The position numbers and the translations under genes were made by a program. A DNA stretch of 64,000 bases from NCBI RefSeq assembly GCF_963666145.1, contig NZ_OY762614.1, positions 4,578,501 to 4,642,500 on the forward strand, read 5' to 3'. Each line of letters starts with the position of its first letter. The stretch's first letter is position 1. Positions 35,195 to 44,128 of this stretch are shown here, piece by piece. Below the pieces are notes generated by a model, which saw only the letters and a program-made list of their open reading frames with translations, ran no database searches and was not told the origin of the DNA. The stretch is from an uncultured Desulfobacter sp. Its GTDB lineage: Bacteria > Desulfobacterota > Desulfobacteria > Desulfobacterales > Desulfobacteraceae.

Positions 35195-35872
35195 TTGTTT
35201 ACTGGGATCATAGAAAGTCTGGGCACCATTCGGCGCATTGAAACCCATGGCGAGGGTAAAGTCCTGGTGATTGCCTGTGATCTGGATTTCTCGGAAACAG
35301 GGATCGGGGATTCCATTGCCGTGAACGGTGCCTGCCTGACTGCTGTAAGCCTGGGTAAAAGCCAGTTCAAGGTGGATATGGCGCCGGAAACCGTAAATCG
35401 AACCACATTCGGTTCCATCGGTCCTGGTGCCCGGGTCAATATTGAACGGGCCCTGAAGCTGTCGGCCCGCATAGACGGGCATTTGGTATCAGGCCACATA
35501 GACGGAACAGGCGTGGTTTCAAAAATTGAAACCCGAAGCAATGCCATCATATATGACATCCAGGTGCCGGAAAACCTTGCCGATGAAATGATTGAAAAAG
35601 GCTCGGTGGCCATTGACGGAATCAGTCTGACAATCAACCAATGTTGGGAGAACGGTTTTTCGGTGAGCATCATCCCCCATACCGCAAAGATTACAACCAT
35701 CGGATATAAAAGTGTAGGGGACCGGGTCAATATTGAGACCGATATGCTGGGAAAATATGTGAGAAAATTTTTATCAGGGCAAGGGAAAAGCGCCCGAAGT
35801 GCCAATGACGCAGGTGCTGATGCCGACTCGGGCATCAGTATGTCGCTTCTTGCCCGGAACGGATTCTTGTAA
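35195..35872 (+). CDS. ribE: Riboflavin synthase alpha chain (TTG start)
   Basis: 225 residues. The only sensible start is TTG at 35195, giving the invariant M-F-T-G-I-I-E N-terminus with aaaggga upstream. Two lumazine-binding half-domains are visible, each with a G-D-S-I-A-V-N-G-A-C-L-T or G-S-V-A-I-D-G-I-S-L-T motif. It dismutates two lumazine molecules to riboflavin and the ribH substrate. 11 bp before ribBA. Confidence 0.95.
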   Translation: MFTGIIESLGTIRRIETHGEGKVLVIACDLDFSETGIGDSIAVNGACLTAVSLGKSQFKVDMAPETVNRTTFGSIGPGARVNIERALKLSARIDGHLVSGHIDGTGVVSKIETRSNAIIYDIQVPENLADEMIEKGSVAIDGISLTINQCWENGFSVSIIPHTAKITTIGYKSVGDRVNIETDMLGKYVRKFLSGQGKSARSANDAGADADSGISMSLLARNGFL

Positions 35873-35883
35873 AGGATAGCAAA

Positions 35884-37098
35884 ATGCCGCATTTGACAAT
35901 TGAACAGGCGATTGAAGATATAAAAAAGGGAAAAATGGTCATCCTGGTGGATGACGAGGACAGGGAGAACGAAGGGGATCTAACCATGGCGGCTGAGACC
36001 GTGACCCCCGAAGCCATTAACTTTATGGCAACCTATGGCCGTGGGCTTATTTGCCTTTCCCTTGATTCAGGTATTGCAGATAAGCTCGACCTTCCCATGA
36101 TGGTTGACCATAATACTTCCCAGTACGGTACGGGGTTTACCGTTTCCATTGAGGCCAAAGAAGGTGTGACCACAGGTATCTCAGCGGCAGACCGAGCCAC
36201 CACCATTTTGACGGCCGTAGCCGATGAAACAGGTCCCCAGGATATTGCAAGACCTGGCCATATTTTCCCTTTACGCGCCCGGGACGGCGGTGTGATGGTT
36301 CGCATCGGCCAGACCGAAGGCTCTGTGGACCTGGCCCGCCTGGCAGGGCTCAAGCCCGCCGGTGTCATCTGTGAAATCATGGATGATGACGGAACCATGG
36401 CCCGGATGCCCTCCCTTGAAAAATTTTCTGAAAAGCACGGCATCGGCATCTGCACGGTGGCCGATCTTGTTAAGTATCGTTTAAAAACAGAGAGCTTTGT
36501 AAAACGGGCTGCCGAAACCGTTATTCCCACCCGGGTGGGCGGTGAATTCAGAATCATTGCCTATGAAAATGATATGGATAATCTGACCCACATTGCCTTG
36601 GTTAAAGGGGAGATTGATCCGGAAAAGGAAATTTTGGTGCGTGTTCATTCTGAATGCATGACCGGTGATATTTTTTCTTCTCTGCGGTGTGACTGCCAGG
36701 ATCAGCTTCGTCGGGCCATGAAAATGGTAGATGACGAAGGCTGCGGCGTTATTCTCTATTTGCGCCAGGAGGGCCGGGGAATCGGCTTGGTCAATAAATT
36801 AAAAGCGTATGAGTACCAGCGCCAGGGCTTGGATACGGTCCAGGCCAATGAAAAATTGGGCTTTTCCGCTGACTTGCGTGATTATGGTGTGGGTGCCCAG
36901 ATGCTGGTGGATATTGGCGTACGTAAAATGCGTTTGCTCACCAATAACCCTAAAAAAATGGTTGGGCTTCAAGGTTACGGCCTGGAGGTCGTGGAACAGG
37001 TGCCCATTGAAGTACCGCCCAATCCCTTCAACGAGGGATATCTGGCGTGTAAGCAGGCGAAGATGGGTCATCTACTACATATAAATAAGGAAAAATAA
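35884..37098 (+). CDS. ribBA: Bifunctional DHBP synthase / GTP cyclohydrolase II
   Basis: 404 residues. N-terminal RibB domain (D-D-E-D-R-E-N-E-G-D-L at ~22; T-G-I-S-A-A-D-R-A; H-I-F-P-L-R) and C-terminal RibA domain from ~205 with zinc ligands C-M-T-G-D-I-F-S-S-L-R-C-D-C and R-Q-E-G-R-G-I-G-L. The two first steps of the pathway are thus on one chain. The RibA half includes the catalytic Tyr/Arg region Y-G-V-G-A-Q. One base separates it from ribH. Confidence 0.95.
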   Translation: MPHLTIEQAIEDIKKGKMVILVDDEDRENEGDLTMAAETVTPEAINFMATYGRGLICLSLDSGIADKLDLPMMVDHNTSQYGTGFTVSIEAKEGVTTGISAADRATTILTAVADETGPQDIARPGHIFPLRARDGGVMVRIGQTEGSVDLARLAGLKPAGVICEIMDDDGTMARMPSLEKFSEKHGIGICTVADLVKYRLKTESFVKRAAETVIPTRVGGEFRIIAYENDMDNLTHIALVKGEIDPEKEILVRVHSECMTGDIFSSLRCDCQDQLRRAMKMVDDEGCGVILYLRQEGRGIGLVNKLKAYEYQRQGLDTVQANEKLGFSADLRDYGVGAQMLVDIGVRKMRLLTNNPKKMVGLQGYGLEVVEQVPIEVPPNPFNEGYLACKQAKMGHLLHINKEK

Positions 37099-37099
37099 T

Positions 37100-37567
37100 A
37101 TGCCTCAGATAATTGAAGCCAATTTAAATGCCAAAGGCAAAAAGTTTGGTATTATTGCCTCCCGGTTCAATGATTTTATTGTGGATAAGCTTGTGTCAGG
37201 TGCTCTGGATTGTTTGGTCAGAAGCGGCGCACAGGATAAGGATATTACCATTGTCAAGGTGCCAGGTGCCTTTGAAATTCCTTTGACGGCTGCCAAAATG
37301 GCTGCCTTGAATAAATATGACGCCATTATCTGTTTAGGGGCTGTGATCCGGGGGGCCACCACCCATTATGATTATGTGTGTGCTGAAGTCTCCAAGGGTA
37401 TTGCGTCGGTCAGCCTTGAGGCCAAAGTGCCGGTGATGTTTGGTATCCTTACCACGGAAACCATTGAGCAGGCCATTGAACGTGCCGGTACAAAATCCGG
37501 TAACAAAGGGTTTGATGTGGCCTTGGGCGCCGTTGAAATGGCAAATCTGTGTAAAAATATGGAATAA
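37100..37567 (+). CDS. ribH: 6,7-dimethyl-8-ribityllumazine synthase
   Basis: 155 residues, normal length. Motifs: I-A-S-R-F-N (substrate loop), P-G-A-F-E-I-P, L-G-A-V-I-R-G-x-T-x-H-Y-D-Y-V with the catalytic His, and F-G-I-L-T. It forms an icosahedral or pentameric enzyme. Completes the riboflavin set; nusB follows after 2 bp. Confidence 0.95.
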   Translation: MPQIIEANLNAKGKKFGIIASRFNDFIVDKLVSGALDCLVRSGAQDKDITIVKVPGAFEIPLTAAKMAALNKYDAIICLGAVIRGATTHYDYVCAEVSKGIASVSLEAKVPVMFGILTTETIEQAIERAGTKSGNKGFDVALGAVEMANLCKNME

Positions 37568-37569
37568 AT

Positions 37570-37983
37570 ATGGGTGACAGGCGTAAATCCCGGGAACTTG
37601 CCCTGCAGGCATTGTTTGCCATGGATCTGAATAAAACCGATTCCCAGTCTCAAATTGATGAATTTCTTGAACAGCACGGGGAAGAGTTAAGTGAGCCCAC
37701 GCGGCGTTTTTTCCAGATGCTTGTGGATGGGGTCGTTGAGAACCAAGAGAAGATAGACGCGCTTTTAGATCAATGGGCCAAGAACTGGAAAATTTCCCGT
37801 ATGCCGGCGGTGGATCGAAATATCATGCGCATTGCCGTGTTTGAGATGCTTAATTTGCCGGATATACCGCCATCGGTCTCCATTAACGAGGCGGTTGAGA
37901 TCGGTAAAAAATTCGGCACCCGGGATTCCGGGCCGTTCATCAACGGAGTCCTTGACCGGATTCGGGTCCAGCATGAGCCCTGA
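37570..37983 (+). CDS. nusB: Transcription antitermination factor NusB
   Basis: 137 residues, all-helical. R-R-K-S-R-E-L-A-L-Q-A-L-F at the N-terminus and the C-terminal S-I-N-E-A-V-E-I-G-K-K-F-G-T-R-D-S-G-P-F-I-N-G are the family signatures. It binds boxA of rRNA leaders with S10. The ribH-nusB pairing is widespread in bacteria. Confidence 0.95.
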   Translation: MGDRRKSRELALQALFAMDLNKTDSQSQIDEFLEQHGEELSEPTRRFFQMLVDGVVENQEKIDALLDQWAKNWKISRMPAVDRNIMRIAVFEMLNLPDIPPSVSINEAVEIGKKFGTRDSGPFINGVLDRIRVQHEP

Positions 37984-38027
37984 TTGATCACGTAACAGGC
38001 GATCACGCAAAGAACAAGGAGGTTGTT

Positions 38028-38648
38028 TTGATTATACATAAGCTTGAAGTCGGCCCCATTATGGCCAACTGTTATATCGTAGGGTGTGAAGATACAAAAC
38101 AGGCCGCAGTCATTGATCCGGGGGATGATGCAGACCGGATTCTCATGGCCCTTGCCAAGGCTGAACTGAAGGTGGTATATCTGATCAACACCCATGGTCA
38201 TTTTGACCATGTCGGGGCAAACAAAAGGATGAAGGACGCGACTGCCGCTCAAATTGCCATCCATCCCGATGATGAACCCATGCTTTTGGATCTCTCCAAC
38301 CATGCAGCCATGTTCGGTCTGGGCGCGGAGAACTCTCCGCCGGCAGATATTCGGCTCAAGGACGGTGACACGATCAGCTTTGGGAATATTACGTTTGAAG
38401 TCATCCACACCCCGGGGCATTCTCCCGGCGGCATCTGCCTTTATACGCCCGGCCATCTGTTTTCAGGAGATACGCTGTTTATGGGCTCCATTGGCCGCAC
38501 CGATCTTCCCGGCGGCAATTATGATACCCTGATATCCTCCATTAAGACCAAATTGCTGAAATTGGATGAAAAGACCATTGTCTATCCCGGACATGGCCCT
38601 GAAAGCTCCATCGCCAACGAAAAGCGGATGAATCCCTTTCTCAAATAA
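38028..38648 (+). CDS. MBL-fold metallohydrolase, glyoxalase II-like (TTG start)
   Basis: 206 residues. Start TTG at 38028 with an ideal aaggaggt 5-12 bp upstream. Metal ligands H-G-H-F-D-H at ~59-64, H-T-P-G-H-S-P-G at ~127, G-D-T-L-F at ~147 and the closing P-G-H-G-P-E. The pattern is that of small YcbL/GloB-type hydroxyacyl-thioester hydrolases. Substrate unknown. The TAA overlaps the pabBC ATG (TAATG). Confidence 0.85.
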   Translation: MIIHKLEVGPIMANCYIVGCEDTKQAAVIDPGDDADRILMALAKAELKVVYLINTHGHFDHVGANKRMKDATAAQIAIHPDDEPMLLDLSNHAAMFGLGAENSPPADIRLKDGDTISFGNITFEVIHTPGHSPGGICLYTPGHLFSGDTLFMGSIGRTDLPGGNYDTLISSIKTKLLKLDEKTIVYPGHGPESSIANEKRMNPFLK

Positions 38649-40900
38649 TGTTCGAAAGTTTGATTTTACCCCGGATTACCGATGTTGTGATCCGGGGTTT
38701 TTATTTGGATCTGCCGTTTGAACATGCCGCTGCCAGATTTTCCGAGCAGGAAGGTACGGTGGTGCTTTTGTCCGGATCTGATTTGGATTGTGCCCGGTAT
38801 CATATCCTGGCTGTTGACCCCTGGTTGAGCCTGAAGGGGAACGCAAATAGAAGTTGTGTCAAGGTCAAAGATTCAGCCGGGAACGTTGCCTGCCATGAAA
38901 TCGAGCAGGACCCTTTAGGGCTGGTTGATGCCCTGGTGGAAAAATATTCTTTTCTGGACAAAACGTTCAAACTGCCGGTGACGGCCGGCTTGTTCGGCTA
39001 TTTTGCCTATGATCTCAAAGATACCATTGAACATCTTTCCCAGACCTGTGTGGGGGAGGGCTTGCCCGATATCTGTCTGTATGCCCCGTCCGTCATTTTG
39101 ATTCAGGATCGAAAAACATGTGACAATTGGCTTTGCCTGCCTGTGTTTGACCAGGTTAATGGCGAACAGGATGCTCTGACCAGAAAAGATGCCTTTGTGC
39201 GGCAGTTGGAACAATCCCGGCAACCCGGCATGTTTTGCGCTGGCAACACAGGGATTGTCTCTTCATTTGAGAAACCGGAATATCTGTCTGCCGTATCCCG
39301 GATAATAGAGCATTTAGGGCAGGGGGATATCTACCAGGCCAATTTGTCCCAGCGTTTTGGGACTGATTTTACGGGCGATACCTATGCGTTGTTCTTAACG
39401 CTTTTTGAAAAAAATCCTGCTCCGTTCTTTGCCTTTGTTCAGGCCGGGGACCATCAAGTGGTCTCCTCTTCGCCCGAGCGCTTTATTAACGTTGAGGGTC
39501 AATGGGTTGAAACACGGCCGATCAAGGGAACCATTGCAAGGGCTGACGCAGCGGAACAGGACCGACAAAACGCTGAAAATTTGTCTAAAAGCATCAAGGA
39601 TGATGCCGAACTGACCATGATTGTGGACCTGATGCGCAATGATTTGGCCCGGGTCTGTGAGCATGATTCTGTGCAGGTCACATCCCATAAGCGTCTGGAA
39701 GCCTATGACAATGTGTATCATCTGGTCTCTGTGGTTCAAGGCCGTTTGAAAAAGGATGTGTCGTGTGCCCAAGTGCTCCGTGCAGCCTTTCCCGGGGGAT
39801 CTATTACCGGCTGCCCCAAGATCCGCGCCATGGAAATTATCGACCGGATAGAACCCGTAAAGCGCCATGTGTACACAGGAGCCATCGGATATTTAAGCTT
39901 CCATGCCACCATGGATCTTTCCATTGCCATCCGCACTGCGGTGGTCCATGACGGGCGGCTGAATTTTTCGGTGGGCGGCGGCGTGGTATATGATTCAGAT
40001 CCAGAACAAGAGTTTGAAGAGACCCTGGCCAAGGGAAAGACATTGATGGATGCCCTGGTAAATAGGGCGGGTTCGGATATTGAAAATAAGCGTATTGCCT
40101 GGGTAAACGGCCGCTTTGTCTCCCAAAAACTTGCCCTTATGCCGACCGATATCCCTGGATTGTTATACGGTGCCGGGCTATTTGAAACCATCCGGGTGGA
40201 TGCGGGAATGCCTATCCGACTGCCTAAACATATCAGACGCCTGGAGAACTCCTGGGTCTCTGTGTTTGGCGGAACTTTGCCGGATATTAACTGGCAATCG
40301 GTTGTCGGAGAGCTTATAAAACAAAACGGGTTTGAACAAAACACCTGTGCGATCAAGCTTGTGGCGGTTAAAGATGATCGACCCGGGCGCCATGTGTTTG
40401 CTGCCGCGTTCATTCGCCCATATGTGCATCGCCTTGAACTGCTTGGTAAAAAAGGCCTTGACCTGGTTACCTTCCCCCATGCCCGTCACTCATTTCTGGC
40501 AGACCATAAATCCATGAATTATCTGTTCTACGACCGGGCCCGTGCCTTTGCCCTTGATCATGGCGCGGATGAAGCCTTGATTTTGAATGCGGACGGCACG
40601 GTATCCGAGACCAATACCTGTAACATTCTGGCTCTGGATGGAAAAGAGTTGATCGTGCCTGCATCAAGACATGCGCTCAAAGGGATAACGCTTGGGTCCG
40701 TCGAGCAGATCTTGGCAGAAAAAGGATTCAAGGCAAGCCGTGTCGCCGTGGACGCTGAAACCTTGCGTGCCCTGCCGAACATATTTGTGACCAATGCACT
40801 CATGGGAATGGTGCCCGTCCGGCGCATAGACAACACGATTTTGAATATGGATCATCTGCTTTGCCGTCAGGTCAATGAAATCCTTTTTTCTGCCTGTTGA
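38648..40900 (+). CDS. pabBC: Fused aminodeoxychorismate synthase component I / 4-amino-4-deoxychorismate lyase
   Basis: 750 residues with two enzymes. Residues ~60-475 are PabB: P-I-K-G-T-I-A-R with the catalytic Lys, D-L-x-R-N-D-L-A-R-V, and G-S-I-T-G-C-P-K-I-R. Residues ~490-750 are a class IV PLP aminotransferase-fold lyase (PabC): Y-G-A-G-L-F-E-T-I-R, Lys621 in D-H-K-S-M-N-Y as the probable PLP Lys, and V-S-E-T-N-T-C-N-I. It makes p-aminobenzoate from aminodeoxychorismate for folate. The glutaminase PabA is not in the window. Overlaps the MBL gene by one base; last gene of the long operon. Confidence 0.92.
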   Translation: MFESLILPRITDVVIRGFYLDLPFEHAAARFSEQEGTVVLLSGSDLDCARYHILAVDPWLSLKGNANRSCVKVKDSAGNVACHEIEQDPLGLVDALVEKYSFLDKTFKLPVTAGLFGYFAYDLKDTIEHLSQTCVGEGLPDICLYAPSVILIQDRKTCDNWLCLPVFDQVNGEQDALTRKDAFVRQLEQSRQPGMFCAGNTGIVSSFEKPEYLSAVSRIIEHLGQGDIYQANLSQRFGTDFTGDTYALFLTLFEKNPAPFFAFVQAGDHQVVSSSPERFINVEGQWVETRPIKGTIARADAAEQDRQNAENLSKSIKDDAELTMIVDLMRNDLARVCEHDSVQVTSHKRLEAYDNVYHLVSVVQGRLKKDVSCAQVLRAAFPGGSITGCPKIRAMEIIDRIEPVKRHVYTGAIGYLSFHATMDLSIAIRTAVVHDGRLNFSVGGGVVYDSDPEQEFEETLAKGKTLMDALVNRAGSDIENKRIAWVNGRFVSQKLALMPTDIPGLLYGAGLFETIRVDAGMPIRLPKHIRRLENSWVSVFGGTLPDINWQSVVGELIKQNGFEQNTCAIKLVAVKDDRPGRHVFAAAFIRPYVHRLELLGKKGLDLVTFPHARHSFLADHKSMNYLFYDRARAFALDHGADEALILNADGTVSETNTCNILALDGKELIVPASRHALKGITLGSVEQILAEKGFKASRVAVDAETLRALPNIFVTNALMGMVPVRRIDNTILNMDHLLCRQVNEILFSAC

Positions 40901-41051
40901 AACGCTTGAAAGTCTCGTCCTCCCTTTTTAAAGTTTAGAATCTGATCAATTGGTAATCTTTATTTTTACCTTCTATTAACGGGCAGCCTTGAATTTAAGA
41001 GTTGAATAGGCTATTTTTTCTACCTGTTGTTTACATAGACGGGATAAAAAA

Positions 41052-41798
41052 ATGAAATCCATCAATTTTATCATCATTTCTCTATTTCTGGTTATCTTTG
41101 CCTGTCCTGTGCATGTCCAGGCTGCTCCCCGGGCCGTGCCCGTGGCTCCTGTTTTTCAGTTTGAGCCCGTACTTGAAGGCGTGCACGTTACCCACGATTT
41201 TATAATACAGAACCAGGGGGATGCGCCCCTGAATATTACCGGGGTGCGGCCGCCCTGAGGTTGTGATAAAAAAGCCTATGACAGGCAGATTCCCCCGGGT
41301 GGGGAAGGTAAAATAGCCATTGGCGTTAAGACCGACGGCTATGGCGGGCGCGAGGTGAATAAAAATATTTTAGTAACCACGGATGATCCTGAAAACAAAA
41401 AGTTCTATTTGAAAATTTCGGGTAAGGTTAAAGATATTATCAAGATATCGCCCAGTACCGTAAATATGAGCGGGGTGCCCGGCAACACCTTAAGTGCGAT
41501 GGTCACCATTGAACCTGTTCAGGGGGATACGTTAAATATCCTTGACGTGAAGCTAAAGTTTAATAAGCAGATAAAGGCTGAGTTGATTAAACCCGGCCAG
41601 GGTGAAAAAAATTGGCAGGTCAAAATTTCCTGCTATTCAGACATTCCTGCAGATATTTATGATTTTATTACACTGACAACAGACAACCCCAATAAATCAC
41701 ATGTGAGAATCAGGGTATATGCTATTTTTGAAAAGGCTGCGCCCGGTGAAACAATCGATTTTAAAGATGAAAATAATGAACAGTCCCAAGGAATCTAA
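41052..41798 (+). CDS. Exported DUF1573 protein, probable selenoprotein (in-frame TGA at Sec69)
   Basis: 248 residues if TGA at 41256-41258 is read as selenocysteine. The signal peptide (MKSINFIIISLFLVIFACPVHVQAA) and the strands before the TGA continue in the same frame after it without any break. DUF1573 proteins normally have C-G-C after an N-x-x-x-x-x-P strand; here the codons are R-P-P-[TGA]-G-C-D, so TGA replaces exactly the first conserved Cys, and the typical I-P-P-G-G-E-G-K-I strand follows. Hairpins right after the TGA (gcct/aggc at 41274-41286 and TTCCCC/GGGGAA at 41290-41306) could be the bacterial SECIS. The second half is another Ig-like domain. If not Sec, this is a nonsense-mutated gene. 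Confidence 0.8.
41274..41306 (+). promoter_or_regulatory. Candidate bacterial SECIS hairpins downstream of the TGA
   Basis: Two small hairpins lie 15-48 nt after the TGA: gcct-atgac-aggc (41274-41286), whose loop starts 19 nt downstream, and TTCCCC-CGGGT-GGGGAA (41290-41306), a stronger stem whose loop starts 37 nt downstream. Bacterial SECIS elements place their apical loop within roughly this range. Confidence 0.4.
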
Positions 41799-41802
41799 CC
41801 GA

Positions 41803-42444
41803 ATGGATACAGCAGGTATTAAGGCCGTTGTGTTTGACTGTGACGGTGTCATGTTTGATACGGCCCAGGCCAACCGCAAATTTTATAACGATATCCTGGA
41901 TCGTTTTAACAAAGCGCCCCTGAACGATGAGCAGTTTAGAAATATTCACATGATGACGGTAAAGGCTGCTGTGGAATATCTTTTCCCGGAAATGGATGAG
42001 CACCGGCCTGTGTACGAGATGATTAAACGTGTCGGTTATGGCAGCGTTGTGCCTTTTATGCAGATGGAACCAGGGCTGCTTGAGTTGCTTGATGCCATTA
42101 AGCAGGCGGGTTTAGTGCGCGGTGTGGCCACAAATCGGACAAACACGATGGGAAGTGTGCTCATTGAACATAACCTTAAAAAATCATTTGATATTGTTGT
42201 TACGGCATCTGATGTGGCCAATCCCAAACCCTGTCCTGATCAGCTGGAAAAAATTATGGGCGCCTTTGCACTGCTCCCCCGTCAGATTGTGTTTATCGGA
42301 GATTCCATTTTTGATCAACAGGCGGCTGAAGCGGCCGGAACCTGGTTCATTGCATTTAAGCAACCCGAGCTGCAAGCCAATGCCCATGCAGTCTCCATGG
42401 ATGAGGTGGGGGAACTGCTAAAGTTAAGCAAATATAATTCTTGA
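41803..42444 (+). CDS. HAD-family hydrolase, phosphoglycolate phosphatase-like
   Basis: 213 residues from the ATG at 41803 (caaggaatctaaccg upstream), 4 bp after the DUF1573 stop; the frame is open further upstream but overlaps that gene. HAD motif I V-F-D-C-D-G-V-M-F-D-T, motif II T-N-R at ~108, motif III K (N-P-K-P) and motif IV G-D-S-I-F-D. The helical cap is of subtype I, as in Gph/PgmB enzymes. Substrate not predictable. Probably cotranscribed with the upstream selenoprotein candidate. Confidence 0.85.
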   Translation: MDTAGIKAVVFDCDGVMFDTAQANRKFYNDILDRFNKAPLNDEQFRNIHMMTVKAAVEYLFPEMDEHRPVYEMIKRVGYGSVVPFMQMEPGLLELLDAIKQAGLVRGVATNRTNTMGSVLIEHNLKKSFDIVVTASDVANPKPCPDQLEKIMGAFALLPRQIVFIGDSIFDQQAAEAAGTWFIAFKQPELQANAHAVSMDEVGELLKLSKYNS

Positions 42445-42525
42445 CAAATCATCGAATCATCATTAAATCTTACGAGATTTTTAAATAAAATTGAAGTCAG
42501 GTGCCGGGTCAAGGTATCTGACACC

Positions 42526-42531
42526 TATAAT
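42526..42531 (+). promoter_or_regulatory. Perfect -10 box (TATAAT) upstream of sat
   Basis: TATAAT 34 bp before the sat start codon. No matching -35 is seen at 16-18 bp; instead an interrupted GGTGCC...GACACC inverted repeat occupies the position, as might be expected for an activated promoter. Confidence 0.45.
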
Positions 42532-42565
42532 GGAAGTTAACCACTATATAAGGAGACTGAAGTAT

Positions 42566-43843
42566 ATGTCTAAATTAGTTGCACCCCATGGCGGAAAAGG
42601 TCTTGTATGTTGCAAGCTCGAAGGCGCAGAACTGGAAGCTGAACTGAAAAAAGCTGCTGGTCTGAAAAAAATCGAAATTTCTTCCCAGGTTAAAGGCGAC
42701 CTGATCATGCTGGGTATCGGCGGTTTCTCTCCGCTGAACGGCTTCATGACCAAGGCTGACTGGAAAGGCGTTTGTGAAGACTTCCTGCTGGCTGACGGTA
42801 CTTTTTGGCCGGTTCCCGTTATGCTCGACGCTTCTGCTGCTGATGCTGCAGAAATCAATGTTGGCGATGAAATCACCCTGGAAAGAAATGGTGAAATCTA
42901 TGCCACCATGAAGATCGAAGAAAAATTCGAAATGTCCGAAGACGAGAAAAAATGGGAATGTGAGAAAGTATACAAAGGTCATGGCGAAGAGTCTGCTGAT
43001 GATTGCTTCTGGAAAATTGCCATGGAAGATCATCCCGGCGTTCAGATGGTTATGGCCAGAAAAGAATTCTGCCTGGCTGGCCCTGTAAAAGTTCTCTCCG
43101 AAGGCGAATTCCCCGAAAAATTCAAAGGCGTTTACCTGACCCCCAAAGAAACCCGTGCAATCATGGACGAAAAAGGCTGGGCCAACGTTGCTTCCATGCA
43201 GCTTAGAAACCCCATGCACAGATCCCATGAGCATCTTTGCAAGATCGCCCTTGACGTTTGTGACGGCGTTCTGATTCACTCCCTGATCGGTAACCTGAAA
43301 CCCGGCGACATCCCAGCAGAAGTACGTATCAAATGCATTGATCGTCTGATCCAGGATTACTTCGTACCCGAGCACGTTATTAACGGCGGATATCCCCTTG
43401 ACATGAGATATGCCGGTCCCCGTGAAGGCCTGCTGCATGCCACCTTCCGTCAGAACTACGGTGTTAACAGAATGATCATCGGTCGTGACCATGCCGGCGT
43501 TGGTGACTTCTACACACTGTTCGAAGCACAGGAAATTTTTGACATCATCCCCACTCCGTCAGAACCCGGCAAAGCACTTCTGTGCGAACCGCTGAAGATT
43601 GACTGGACCTTCTACTGCAAGAAATGCGACGGCATGGCTTCAATGAGAACCTGCCCCCATGGCAAAGACGACCGCGTTATCCTCTCCGGTACCAAACTGC
43701 GTCACGCCCTTTCCAACAACCAGCCTGTTGTTGATCACTTTGGCCGTGAAGAAGTTCTGGTTATCCTCAGAGAATACTATGCCAGCCTGACCGAAAAGGT
43801 TGAAGTAAAACTGCAGAGCCATGCAGAAGGAACCAAGATGTAA
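42566..43843 (+). CDS. sat: Sulfate adenylyltransferase (ATP sulfurylase)
   Basis: 425 residues from ATG 42566 (ataaggagactg upstream; the frame extends 25 codons further but without an RBS). It activates sulfate to APS, the first step of dissimilatory sulfate reduction. Homo-oligomeric Sat family motifs: Q-L-R-N-P-M-H-R-S-H-E (H-x-x-H), G-R-D-H-A-G-V-G, and a zinc-type C-x2-C...C-P-H region (C-K-K-C-D-G-M...C-P-H) near residue 355. Codon choice is strongly biased (aaa/gaa/ctg/atc), as in highly expressed genes. A strong terminator follows. No aprAB or pyrophosphatase gene lies beside it. Confidence 0.95.
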   Translation: MSKLVAPHGGKGLVCCKLEGAELEAELKKAAGLKKIEISSQVKGDLIMLGIGGFSPLNGFMTKADWKGVCEDFLLADGTFWPVPVMLDASAADAAEINVGDEITLERNGEIYATMKIEEKFEMSEDEKKWECEKVYKGHGEESADDCFWKIAMEDHPGVQMVMARKEFCLAGPVKVLSEGEFPEKFKGVYLTPKETRAIMDEKGWANVASMQLRNPMHRSHEHLCKIALDVCDGVLIHSLIGNLKPGDIPAEVRIKCIDRLIQDYFVPEHVINGGYPLDMRYAGPREGLLHATFRQNYGVNRMIIGRDHAGVGDFYTLFEAQEIFDIIPTPSEPGKALLCEPLKIDWTFYCKKCDGMASMRTCPHGKDDRVILSGTKLRHALSNNQPVVDHFGREEVLVILREYYASLTEKVEVKLQSHAEGTKM

Positions 43844-43887
43844 TTGAAGGTTTTCCTTCATTAACATCCCTTTTGTGATGTAATATA

Positions 43888-43926
43888 AAGCGGCCCCTTC
43901 CTGATTACGGGAAGGGGCCGCTTTTG
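43888..43926 (+). terminator. Strong intrinsic terminator after sat
   Basis: 14-bp GC-rich stem AAGCGGCCCCTTCC (43888-43901) with GGAAGGGGCCGCTT (43910-43923) and an 8-nt loop, followed by TTTT. Confidence 0.92.
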
Positions 43927-43948
43927 CGTTTATCGTTTTTTAACACCC

Positions 43949-43976
43949 TTGAAATTTACCCTTAAAACGCTATAAT
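43949..43976 (+). promoter_or_regulatory. Sigma-70 promoter upstream of the exported hypothetical gene
   Basis: TTGAAA (43949-43954), 16-bp spacer, TATAAT (43971-43976), about 150 bp before the start codon at 44129. Confidence 0.55.
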
Positions 43977-44128
43977 TAGGGTATGAATGTTGTCCGGCCC
44001 CTTCTTCTCTCCCTTTCAGGACCAGGGAATCCAATTTTGAACCCGTTTATGTGAGGATTCATGGAAAATTAAACACGGTCGTCGGAATTAAATGCATAAA
44101 ACCGTTCGACCAGGCAAGAGGAGGATTT

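Noticed and set aside
33501..37569. Search for an FMN riboswitch ahead of the rib genes
   Set aside because: The rib genes are tightly packed or overlap upstream genes; no room and no RFN-like sequence.
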